A DNA stretch of 37,690 nt from an uncultured Saprospiraceae bacterium (GTDB taxonomy: Bacteria; Bacteroidota; Bacteroidia; Chitinophagales; Saprospiraceae): assembly GCA_937918905.1 (NCBI GenBank), contig CAKZSH010000307.1, forward strand, positions 1 to 37,690, in the 5' to 3' direction. The notes under the pieces were generated by a model. It searched no databases. It saw only the letters and a list, made by a program, of their open reading frames with translations, and was not told the DNA's origin. Positions 1-7,751 of this stretch are shown in pieces. Position numbers and translations under genes: made by a program. Position 1 is the first letter of the stretch; each line of letters opens with the position of its first letter.

Positions 1-123
1 GTGGTTGGTCAAAATAGTTATTAAGTTATTGGTTATTGAGTTATTTCGAATAACGTTATTTTTCTATGGTTTTTGACCAATAACTTATTAACCAATAACT
101 CAATAACTATTTTGACCAACCAC
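1..123. repeat. Long inverted repeat, AATAACTCAATAACC word family
   Basis: Bases 1-45 and 79-123 are reverse complements with about 3 mismatches, around a 33-base AT-rich centre. Each arm contains shorter repeats of its own (GTTATT-AGTTATT units). The 22-base stretch from base 31 recurs, inverted, at 32093-32114, so this is a family and not a unique hairpin. It lies downstream of the minus-strand GT2 gene. The arms may extend left of the window. Confidence 0.9.
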
Positions 124-177
124 ATAAAATCACCTTGAACCTATTTTTTTAAGTTAAGTAATTACTCACATTTATTT

Positions 178-1086
178 TTATCCAAAAACATTAAATTTCT
201 TTTTTACATAACTCGAACCTACAAAAGTAGTTAAGTAATACATAAATATTTTTAAACTCAAACCTGATTTTAAAAAATAATATCTAGCTTTTTTCATTTT
301 ATCCGTCAGGTAATAATATCGAGCTAAGCTCCCATGCGTTTTTTTTACCCCAATTTTTGCTTCTTTTGGAAACTCCTCAGCATACCCTTCCAATGTCATT
401 AACGAATACTCATAATCTTTAAGTCTGTACCCTTCATCCAATGAAAGGTTGGTTCCATCCACATATCTATTGTATAAAGATTTGCAAACTTCAATGGATT
501 GCTGTTGATAAAAAAGTCGAAGTATCCAATCAAAATCTACCATTCCAAAATGCTCTTCAAATAAAATATTTTTCAATTCACTTCGATAAATTATACTTCC
601 CAAGTAAGTATTCTGTCCGCTCCATGATTTAGTTAATTTATCAATAAATGTGATATTTTTACTAAATACCATATGAGTCTCGCCTCCACTTTTTATCCTA
701 TCAAATTTTTTATTTTCTTTCTCATCAATTACAGTATAACCTGAAGTTACGATAGGTGCTTTTTTTAAGTAAGGAATCAATGAAATAATTTTATCCTCTT
801 TCCACTCATCGTCATGATCTGCAATGCAAATATAATCTCCAGTTGCATATTCCAATCCTATATTTCTACCTTTATTAGGCCCGCCACTATTGGTTGTTGT
901 ACTTAACAAAATCACATCGTTCTTCTTTAAGATTTCAACCGTTTTGTCTTTTGAGCAATCATCTATCACAATTATTTCTAAGTCAAATTCTACTCCCAGT
1001 CCTTTTTGATTTTTGATAAAATCAAGGACTCGTTGAATTGTGTTTTCAGAATTATAAGTAGTTAATATGACGGATACTTTTTTCAT
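178..1086 (-). CDS. Family 2 glycosyltransferase (GT-A fold)
   Basis: 302 aa. The N-terminus is the classic GT2 start (KKVSVILTTYNSE), followed by the nucleotide-binding Asp pair at residues 42-43 (IDDCSKDKT) and the DxD-like metal site D90-H-D92-D93 (ADHDDEW). Such enzymes transfer a sugar from a nucleotide-sugar to a glycan or lipid acceptor on the cytoplasmic face of the membrane. The C-terminal ~80 residues are basic and partly hydrophobic, a plausible membrane-association tail. It is followed on the same strand by a GT4 enzyme and YfhO (upstream in transcription order), suggesting surface-polysaccharide or LPS assembly. Sugar and acceptor cannot be told from sequence. Length is normal and both ends look intact. 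Confidence 0.92.
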   Translation of the reverse strand: MKKVSVILTTYNSENTIQRVLDFIKNQKGLGVEFDLEIIVIDDCSKDKTVEILKKNDVILLSTTTNSGGPNKGRNIGLEYATGDYICIADHDDEWKEDKIISLIPYLKKAPIVTSGYTVIDEKENKKFDRIKSGGETHMVFSKNITFIDKLTKSWSGQNTYLGSIIYRSELKNILFEEHFGMVDFDWILRLFYQQQSIEVCKSLYNRYVDGTNLSLDEGYRLKDYEYSLMTLEGYAEEFPKEAKIGVKKTHGSLARYYYLTDKMKKARYYFLKSGLSLKIFMYYLTTFVGSSYVKKKFNVFG

Positions 1087-1112
1087 TAAAAAGAGGCCTT
1101 TTTAATCTTAAC

Positions 1113-1240
1113 TTGGAAAATTAGGTTCATTAAAATTCCGCCCCCAACCCTCCGCCAGCGGGGGAAAACATTCTGCCAACTTTTAGCAGTAACGCTTAAA
1201 TGCTCTACAATCCTCTGGGGCTGGGGGATGGAGTTTTCCA
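1113..1240. repeat. GC-rich imperfect inverted repeat between the GT2 and GT4 genes
   Basis: This 194-base gap has no convincing gene; a 61-codon open frame crosses it but is only the repeat read through. It holds C-runs (1141-1165, a CCCCCAACCCTCC type) facing G-runs (1211-1231, CTGGGG/CTGGGGGA), enclosed by TGGAAAA at 1114-1120 and TTTTCCA at 1234-1240. The composition differs sharply from the AT-rich surroundings. A related C-rich segment occurs at 25320-25368. Confidence 0.55.
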
Positions 1241-1280
1241 TCTTATATTTTCCAATAAAAAACTTAATCATTGACTAGTC

Positions 1281-2576
1281 TTATGACATTTTTAATTTTT
1301 CAAAAATCTGAACTAAATCTTTAGTCAAATTTTTACGACTGTATTTTTCAATTCCTTGCGGATTAATTGATAGTGTTCCATTTTTATATTGTGTGTATGC
1401 ATTCAAAATATATTGCTCTAATCGAGTCTCCTCTTGGTAGTCAAATGCTTCGCCTGTTTGAGTCTCATTGATGATTTTAGCCAAACTTCCATCCTCTGGA
1501 CAAATCGCCAGAATGGGTCTCTGTGCTTTTAAATATTCAAATAATTTTCCCACAACCATACCCTTTGCGATAGGCGTATCACTCACCACCAACAATAAAA
1601 TTTGGCTCACTTGCTGAATACCATGCACCTCTGAATGTGGAACGTAACCTACCAAATTGAGTTGCGACTCCAACCCTAAAGTCTTTATCGAATCAATGAT
1701 TTTTCTTTCCACATTTCCAATCAATTTGATTTCCAAATCATTTAAAAACGCAGGTCGCTCCTCTCCTATTTTTTTTAATACCTTCCAAAGTTTTGTAGGA
1801 TTTCGATCTGCATTTAAAAGTCCAATATGTGCAATGGTAAACTTTTTATCCAAGGGTACATTGGATTGGGAAAAATTAGAAACATCATAACCATTGGTAA
1901 TGACTTGAATATTTTTATTGTATTTTAAAAAATCATCTCTTATCGCATCCCATGCCACGGTGACAACATCTGCCTTACTGACCACTTCTTTTTCTAATCT
2001 ACGATGTTTTTGATCTGATTTTTTTGTCAAATTTAGCGTGTAATAAAAATCTATTTTAGTCCAAGGATCTCGAAAATCAGCGACCCATTTTACACCTAAT
2101 TTTTCTTTTAATCCTAAACCAATCAAATGCATACTATGTGGCGTTCCATTTGTCACCACCACATCTACAGGATTTTCTTTTAAATATTCCATTAAAAATT
2201 TAATAGATTTTTTTACCCAAAAAACTCTTGGGTCAGGAATAAAAAAATTACTCCTCACATAGTTCATCAACTTATCTTTCATGGAAGGATTTTTACCTGC
2301 ACGAAAGTTATCCACTTCTAGGTCTTTTCTTTTTTTATTGGAAATTAACGAGGCAATACGGTAAGGTTCCCAAATGGGTTGTTTGATAATTTCACACTCC
2401 GCAGGAACATCAGATAAAAGAGACTCATCCTTCAATGGAAAATCAGGATTGGAAGGGGTATAGATTACTGGTTGCCATCCATTCTCAGGTAAATATTTAG
2501 AAAATTTCACCCAACGTTGAACACCTGAACCGCCCATCGGAACCCAATAATATGTAATGATTAGTACTCTTTTCAA
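1281..2576 (-). CDS. Family 4 glycosyltransferase (GT-B fold)
   Basis: 431 aa. The N-terminal domain opens with a beta strand and the glycine-rich acceptor loop MGGSGVQRW (about residues 14-22). The C-terminal half has the GT4 hallmarks: a nucleotide-binding strand (TIAHIGLLNADRNP) and the EX7E-type motif region GKLFEYLKAQRPILAI near residue 345, where the first Glu contacts the donor sugar nucleotide. It is a retaining glycosyltransferase, probably cytoplasmic and membrane-peripheral. It lies between GT2 and YfhO on the same strand, separated from each by an inverted repeat, so it may be transcribed independently. The family resembles exopolysaccharide or O-antigen glycosyltransferases; substrate unknown. 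Confidence 0.9.
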   Translation of the reverse strand: MKRVLIITYYWVPMGGSGVQRWVKFSKYLPENGWQPVIYTPSNPDFPLKDESLLSDVPAECEIIKQPIWEPYRIASLISNKKRKDLEVDNFRAGKNPSMKDKLMNYVRSNFFIPDPRVFWVKKSIKFLMEYLKENPVDVVVTNGTPHSMHLIGLGLKEKLGVKWVADFRDPWTKIDFYYTLNLTKKSDQKHRRLEKEVVSKADVVTVAWDAIRDDFLKYNKNIQVITNGYDVSNFSQSNVPLDKKFTIAHIGLLNADRNPTKLWKVLKKIGEERPAFLNDLEIKLIGNVERKIIDSIKTLGLESQLNLVGYVPHSEVHGIQQVSQILLLVVSDTPIAKGMVVGKLFEYLKAQRPILAICPEDGSLAKIINETQTGEAFDYQEETRLEQYILNAYTQYKNGTLSINPQGIEKYSRKNLTKDLVQIFEKLKMS

Positions 2577-2599
2577 TTGTTGTTTTTGAAAAATTATTA

Positions 2600-2715
2600 A
2601 ATCGAAAAATAAATCAAAATGTCAATCAAAATCAAAAATAGAATGGTGAAAACACGGTATTCGATTTTTGATTTTGATTGACATTTTGATTTTGATTTTG
2701 ATTTATTTTTCGATT
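2600..2715. repeat. Inverted repeat with ATTTTG hexamer expansion
   Basis: Bases 2600-2644 face 2659-2715. The arms are near-identical except that the right arm carries two extra copies of a 6-base unit (TCAAAA on one strand), so the arms differ by replication-slippage-type expansion. The locus fills the gap between the YfhO gene end and the GT4 gene start. The same word appears at 11141-11239. Confidence 0.88.
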
Positions 2716-2721
2716 CAAAAA

Positions 2722-5316
2722 TTACTTCTTCTTTTTCTTCTTCTTCGAAACCGTCTTTTTAATCGGTGCTTTTTTCTGTACTACTTTCGGCTGACTTTCT
2801 TTGACAACTGGTTCTGTATTCATAATTTTTTGAAATGAATTAAATACTAACCAAAGGAATCCAGCAAGGATAGCCAAAGAAAAAACAAGGGTAATCATTT
2901 TTCCTATGCTGTATGCTTTTGGATCAAATTTAAACTCAATAGTGTGTTGACCTGCTGGAACCTTCATTGCACGCAAAGCATAATTAGCTCGGATGTGATC
3001 CACAGGTTCGCCATCAATGTATGCTTGCCATCCCTTATTAGGCCCATACCATATTTCAGAAAATACTGCTAATTGGTCGCTTGTCGTATTGGTTTGATAG
3101 GTCAATTTATTAGGTGCGTAACTCGTCAATGTAATCGTACCATTTTTTTGAAAATTTGCACCTGCTAAATAATCATTAAATTCTTGATGAATGATAGCAG
3201 TAGCTCCAGTATTTAATCCTCTTAATTTATTGATTTCCTCATTGGCATTATTAGCGATTTGAAAATTATCGACAAACCAGGCGTTACCTAATGCATTATT
3301 ATTTTTAATGGGTTGACTTTCTGGATTGATTACAAAATATCTTGTATTCAACATATTTATTACTGGCATCCTCGTGTTAGCTACACTTGCATTGACATCA
3401 GCAAAAGTTTTAGCAGTAGATAATTTATTTCGCAAAGCTCCAGTTTCAGGTTGAATATGTCGTTCGATTAAATCTTGGTAACGTTGTAATTTTGCAGGAT
3501 GATATCCACCTATTGTTTTATGAAAATAAGAAGTCGAAGAAGAGTTCCAAGTATCAATTGCAAAATCAAATACTCGATAAGACAAATCCTTATCTTTTAA
3601 AATCTCCGTATCCACTATTCTTGGGTTTTTAAAAGATTCGTATTGTGTTTTTTGGACAAATTTATCAGCACCTAAATATCTTTTTCCTACTCCCCACAAA
3701 TCAACAATTGTTATCAAAGCGATTCCTGATAGTAGAAAATGTTGTTTTAATTTATCCGTCAAAAATGCCCATAACAATACCGCTGTTGCTAAAATAAATG
3801 CCAAAGATCGCAATGAATCTGATTGCATCAAAGAAGCACGATCTTCTTTTAATATCGACAAATTCATTTTATAGTTAGATACATAATTTCCATCTCGCAA
3901 TGGACTTGTAAATTCAAAAACGGAACCTCCTAACAAAGCAAAAAACAAACAGATTCCTCCCATCACTCCAGTTGCCATGTACAAAGATTTCAATAAATCT
4001 TTCTTTGACGTTTCTCCTTTTAAAAATTCTGAAACGGCCAAAACTCCTAGTACAGGAACTAAAAAAGAAGTAATTGCTAAAACGGAATTAGGTGTTCGAA
4101 ACTTATTGTACATTGGAAAATAATCAAACATCAGTCGATTAAAAACTGGAAAATTATCTCCTAATGAAAGTAACATCGTTAACAATACACCTGCACCTAT
4201 CCCCCACTTGATACTTCCTTTTACTACAAACATTCCAAGAACAAATAGAAAAAACATAGCGGCTCCAAAATAAACTGGGCCTGCTGTACTCACCTGTTTT
4301 CCTACGGAACCCCAGTACAAAGGTGCTCTTAAATTTTTGGCATTTCCTCCTCGTTTTTTAATGTCTTTTGCAAATGCTGAATTTTCTCCAACAGGTTCTC
4401 CTCCACCTCCGCCTACAACTCCTGGTATAAAAGAAGAAGCCAAATCCAACCATCCATTACTATAGCGCATAGCATATTCCCAATCCAATCCTTCAGTATT
4501 ACTACTGGTTGTCGATGCGTTTGCTTCTTTTGTCAAAATAGGTTTTCCCCTCATCGTGTCTTTGGAATACTCGTAAGTTGTCCAAAGTCCCGAAGCACTT
4601 GATGCGACTGCTAACAATCCTCCAATACCTAGATATAGTACTGCTTTTCCAAAATCATTGATCTCTCCTCTTTTCATATGTTGCACCATTTCGATGATTC
4701 CATATATTCCTAAAGCCATGAAAAAATAATAGGTCATTTGAACGTGGTTGGCATAGAGATTAACTCCAAGTCCTAAAGCGAAAATGACCCCACCAAGAAG
4801 ATATTTTTTTCTGAAAGCTAATACAATTCCAGCGAAGATAAATCCAAAATACGCAAAGGTACGTAGCTTAGTCATGTGTCCTGCACCAAAGAGCACTAGG
4901 TTATTGGTAGTTAATGAAAATGCAATCGCACCTATCATACTCAACCAGGAATTCACTCCCAACAAAATCATCGTTACGTAAAATCCTATCATCATCGCCA
5001 AAAAATATCCGATAGGTCGAGCAAAAAATAATTGACCTGTTTTTTCCACATATTTCAATGCATTCGAAGGCTGGCTTGAAATGATTTGGTAAGTAGGCAT
5101 TCCTCCAAACATGGAATTGGTCCAAAGGGATCGCTCACCAGTTTTTTCATAGTGATCTGAAATCTCTTTTGACATACCTTTATTTGAAATGGTATCACCC
5201 GCTTGAATCACTTTCCCACTTAATTGTGGCGAAAAATAAATACATGAAATCAACAAAAAACTGACAACTGCCACGATGTGTGGTAATGCTTTTTGAAAAA
5301 TAGATGAGTTATTCAT
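2722..5316 (-). CDS. YfhO family multi-spanning membrane protein
   Basis: 864 aa. It has a hydrophobic start (residues ~13-30), an extracytoplasmic loop with GDTISNKGMSKEI and MFGGMPTYQI, then about ten further membrane spans to ~residue 520. A soluble domain of about 270 residues follows, then one last span (LVFSLAILAGFLWLVF) and a highly basic cytoplasmic tail ending in a lysine run. This is the architecture of the YfhO family: polytopic GT-C-like proteins that modify surface polymers such as teichoic acids or LPS with sugars. The signature after the soluble domain (YGPNKGWQAYIDGEPV ... RANYALRAMKVPAGQHTIEF) is characteristic of Bacteroidota YfhO proteins. Its promoter lies about 78 bases upstream. 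Acceptor and sugar are not predictable. Confidence 0.9.
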   Translation of the reverse strand: MNNSSIFQKALPHIVAVVSFLLISCIYFSPQLSGKVIQAGDTISNKGMSKEISDHYEKTGERSLWTNSMFGGMPTYQIISSQPSNALKYVEKTGQLFFARPIGYFLAMMIGFYVTMILLGVNSWLSMIGAIAFSLTTNNLVLFGAGHMTKLRTFAYFGFIFAGIVLAFRKKYLLGGVIFALGLGVNLYANHVQMTYYFFMALGIYGIIEMVQHMKRGEINDFGKAVLYLGIGGLLAVASSASGLWTTYEYSKDTMRGKPILTKEANASTTSSNTEGLDWEYAMRYSNGWLDLASSFIPGVVGGGGGEPVGENSAFAKDIKKRGGNAKNLRAPLYWGSVGKQVSTAGPVYFGAAMFFLFVLGMFVVKGSIKWGIGAGVLLTMLLSLGDNFPVFNRLMFDYFPMYNKFRTPNSVLAITSFLVPVLGVLAVSEFLKGETSKKDLLKSLYMATGVMGGICLFFALLGGSVFEFTSPLRDGNYVSNYKMNLSILKEDRASLMQSDSLRSLAFILATAVLLWAFLTDKLKQHFLLSGIALITIVDLWGVGKRYLGADKFVQKTQYESFKNPRIVDTEILKDKDLSYRVFDFAIDTWNSSSTSYFHKTIGGYHPAKLQRYQDLIERHIQPETGALRNKLSTAKTFADVNASVANTRMPVINMLNTRYFVINPESQPIKNNNALGNAWFVDNFQIANNANEEINKLRGLNTGATAIIHQEFNDYLAGANFQKNGTITLTSYAPNKLTYQTNTTSDQLAVFSEIWYGPNKGWQAYIDGEPVDHIRANYALRAMKVPAGQHTIEFKFDPKAYSIGKMITLVFSLAILAGFLWLVFNSFQKIMNTEPVVKESQPKVVQKKAPIKKTVSKKKKKKK

Positions 5317-5393
5317 ATTAATTTTGGAGAATATTTTAATAAATAAACTGAATCCTTACGTAACCTCTTGAATATCAGTTAAGTAAAATCGCA

Positions 5394-5423
5394 CAAATTT
5401 AACTTTTTTATTATTTAATTCAA
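5394..5423 (-). promoter_or_regulatory. Bacteroidota-type promoter for the YfhO gene
   Basis: Read on the minus strand: TTG at 5423-5421, a 19-base spacer, then TAAATTTG at 5401-5394. This matches the Bacteroidota sigma-ABfr consensus (TTG / TAnnTTTG, about 19 apart). It predicts a leader of roughly 70 nt for the YfhO transcript. Confidence 0.7.
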
Positions 5424-5489
5424 GTTGCATATGATAGGAAATAAAAGGCTTTGGCATAAAATAGACGTGAACAATAGAATCCTAGTTAC

Positions 5490-5780
5490 TGCAAAGCACA
5501 TACGCGTCAACTTAAGAATTACCTATGTATAATAAATTGATTTTCAATACTTCAGTCCCAGAAGGACGATATATTGGTAGAAAAATAATATGGAAAGGAA
5601 AATAAAAGAGTTTCAGAGGAACGACATATAAATTTGAATTTTAGAATAATTAAGAATTATATGTCGTCCCTCTGGGATTAACAATACATTTACAGCTTAT
5701 TTTCTACCAATATTTCGTGCATCTGGCACTTTACGAACATATATTAAAAAATTAAGTTGACGGGTAGGTGCAAAGCAACA
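5490..5780. repeat. Nested triple palindrome in the YfhO-GDPD divergent gap
   Basis: Three inverted repeats sit inside one another. Outer: about 5490-5519 against 5748-5780, sharing GTCAACTTAA. Middle: TATTGGTAGAAAA near 5572-5585 against TTTTCTACCAATA near 5699-5712. Inner: 5611-5630 against 5658-5677, around AACGACATATA / TATATGTCGT. The segment starting at 5554 (GTCCCAGAAGGACG) resembles the inner arm (GTCCCTCTGGGA), suggesting repeated insertion of related words. Confidence 0.75.
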
Positions 5781-6134
5781 ACACAATAATAATAGTTGAA
5801 TTACAGCATTATTACATGGGACCTACCGTTTTGTATTTTTTCTTCAAAAAATTCTTATTTGTCCTATTTGACAAGATGGAAATTAGAGGATGTTTAAAAT
5901 TCTCTGATTGATTTTAGACAGACGAATTTTATTTCAGACGTAGAATAAAAACATGAATTATGTTGATATAATGATTGTTTTTGTGATGAAGTATGAAACA
6001 AAATTTGGCGGATAAAATTAATTAAGAGAAATTTAAACATACTCTAATATTGAACCATATTGTTTTGCGTTTTTTCTTTAAAATTTCATGCATTTACAAA
6101 AGGATAAATTACGATATTTGCAAAAAAATTACCT
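5781..6134. other. Gap without recognisable gene
   Basis: AT-rich divergent spacer upstream of the glycerophosphodiesterase. I see no open frame with a credible start and no RNA gene. A TATTTG at about 6115-6120, just before the GDPD start, could be part of a promoter, but I cannot place a matching -33 element. Confidence 0.5.
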
Positions 6135-7055
6135 ATGCGAATTTTTATCCTTATTCTTATTATTTCTTTTACGGCTTGTGGTAATCCAAGTTCAGAAAAT
6201 CCTTCAAACTCTTCCAAAATGACAGAAAAAAAACAAATTGATTGGCAAGGTCACCGTGGTGCACGTGGACTGCTTCCTGAAAATACAATTCCTGCATTTA
6301 TCAAAGCATTAGAATATCCCATTTCCACATTGGAGTTGGATATTTGTATTGCAAAAGATACTCAAGTAATTGTTACTCATGAGCCTTGGTTTAATCATAA
6401 AATTAGTTCTCACCCTGACGGAACACCTGTGACAGAGGAAGAAGAAAAGGATTTATTGATCTACCAAATGACATACGAGGAAGTCAAAAAATACGATGTT
6501 GGCAGTAGAGGTAATGAGAGATTTCCAGATCAAAAACCGATGAAGGTCAGCAAACCTTCCTTAAAGGATATGGTAGCAGCAGTTGATGCTCATTGTGAAA
6601 AAACAGGTCGTGAAAAACCTAATTATGATATTGAAATAAAAAGTCATCCTGATTATTACAATATAAAAACGCCTCCTCCTGCGGAATATGTACGATTGAT
6701 TTTGGAAGAATTAAAAGAATTAGGAATTGAAAACCGTAGCAATTTACAATCTTTTGATATTAATGTTTTAGAAGAAATTCATAAGCAAAATCCTGCTGTA
6801 GTAGTTGCTTATTTAATTGAAAGTCGAGATCACCCCAATAAGAATTTGGAAAAAATTTCTTTTAAGCCAGATATTTATAGTCCACATTTTCTTTTGTTGA
6901 GCAAAGAAATTATTGATGACTTACATGCCCAGGATATTCGAGTAATTCCTTGGACGGTAAATGAAGTTGCAGACATGAAACGAATGATAACATTTGGAGT
7001 GGATGGAATTATTACTGATTATCCTAATCGAATCGCAGCAGCTACGGCTGAGTAA
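6135..7055 (+). CDS. Glycerophosphodiester phosphodiesterase, lipoprotein
   Basis: 306 aa. The signal peptide has a lipobox ending at Cys15 (SFTAC-G), so the mature protein should be a lipoprotein facing the periplasm or outer membrane. The GDPD TIM-barrel begins at HRGARGLLPENT, with catalytic H40-R41, metal ligands E67 and D69 (LELDICIAKD) and the second catalytic His H82 (VTHEPW). The C-terminal GVDGIITDYPNR motif is also canonical. The reaction is hydrolysis of deacylated phospholipid headgroups (glycerophosphocholine, -ethanolamine) to glycerol-3-phosphate and an alcohol. Length is normal. A small membrane-protein gene starts 14 bases after the stop and is probably co-transcribed. Confidence 0.95.
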   Translation: MRIFILILIISFTACGNPSSENPSNSSKMTEKKQIDWQGHRGARGLLPENTIPAFIKALEYPISTLELDICIAKDTQVIVTHEPWFNHKISSHPDGTPVTEEEEKDLLIYQMTYEEVKKYDVGSRGNERFPDQKPMKVSKPSLKDMVAAVDAHCEKTGREKPNYDIEIKSHPDYYNIKTPPPAEYVRLILEELKELGIENRSNLQSFDINVLEEIHKQNPAVVVAYLIESRDHPNKNLEKISFKPDIYSPHFLLLSKEIIDDLHAQDIRVIPWTVNEVADMKRMITFGVDGIITDYPNRIAAATAE

Positions 7056-7069
7056 AAAAATAATTTCAA

Positions 7070-7582
7070 ATGAAAAAACAGGAACGTCATCGGCAAAATA
7101 CTTTTCAGAAGTGGATTCCAATAATTGGTTTGATTTTCATCCTTGGTTTTTTTGGTTCATTATTTTGGAGTAGCCAAGGGTACAGTAATTCTGCTATCAT
7201 TGCAGAACAATTTGAACCTTCTTCTAATACTCAAAACGATGTCGCCATCATAGATAAAACTCCTGCAACCAATAAAAAATATCTTGAACATCAAAATCTC
7301 CTAGCGGAACACTTTTATAAAAACAATAATTTTACAAAAGCTATTGAGACTTATGATTTAGTTTTAAAAAATAAAACTAATACCGCCTACGATCTTTCCA
7401 ATATTAATTTTGAAACAATAGAATGGAATCGAACTTTGATGATTATGGGAAATGGAGAACGTGCTACAACCCTTGAATCTATTGAACATTTAACTTCATC
7501 TGACATTTCTGAAAAATATAAAAACAAAGCTTTAGCACTAAAAGAAACTTTAAATAGTTTTTGGTATGGCTGGGCTAATTAG
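7070..7582 (+). CDS. Small single-pass membrane protein with TPR-like segment
   Basis: 170 aa, not recognised as a named family. The basic N-terminus (KKQERHRQ) precedes one membrane span at about residues 14-33 (IPIIGLIFILGFFGSLFW), giving N-in topology and an extracytoplasmic C-terminal domain. Residues about 70-100 (AEHFYKNNNFTKAIETYDLVL) read like one TPR helix pair, and the rest is predicted helical, a scaffold type seen in many Bacteroidota envelope proteins. It begins 14 bases after the GDPD gene and should share its mRNA. A functional link with GDPD is only suggested by that spacing. Confidence 0.75.
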   Translation: MKKQERHRQNTFQKWIPIIGLIFILGFFGSLFWSSQGYSNSAIIAEQFEPSSNTQNDVAIIDKTPATNKKYLEHQNLLAEHFYKNNNFTKAIETYDLVLKNKTNTAYDLSNINFETIEWNRTLMIMGNGERATTLESIEHLTSSDISEKYKNKALALKETLNSFWYGWAN

Positions 7583-7627
7583 TATTCTAACCTCTAATTT
7601 CGATTGGTAGGTTGAAAAAAAACAAAC

Positions 7628-7746
7628 GTCAGGGCTTGACTTAAAAGTCAAGCTCTGACTTTCATCGTCGGACTTTTTTCGTCTGATTTCTACTAAAATT
7701 CTCATAAGTCAAGGCTTGACTTTTTAAGTCAAACCTTGACTCATAA
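7628..7746. repeat. Paired palindromes of the GTCAAGGCTTGACTT family
   Basis: Hairpin one is 7628-7659, two 15-base arms around AA with one G-T-type mismatch. Hairpin two is about 7701-7746, the same word in a longer form. Between them a short CGTCGGAC/GTCTGA pair gives a third possible stem. Related copies sit at 18979-19070 and 24093-24226. The locus lies between convergent genes. Confidence 0.88.
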
Positions 7747-7751
7747 AATTA

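Noticed and set aside
1086..1271. 61-codon open frame on the minus strand
   Set aside because: It runs through the GC-rich inverted repeat, has no domain or signal, and overlaps the GT2 start by one base; best read as repeat sequence.
7628..7746. CRISPR-like repeat series
   Set aside because: Units are inverted, not direct, have no regular spacers and no cas genes nearby.
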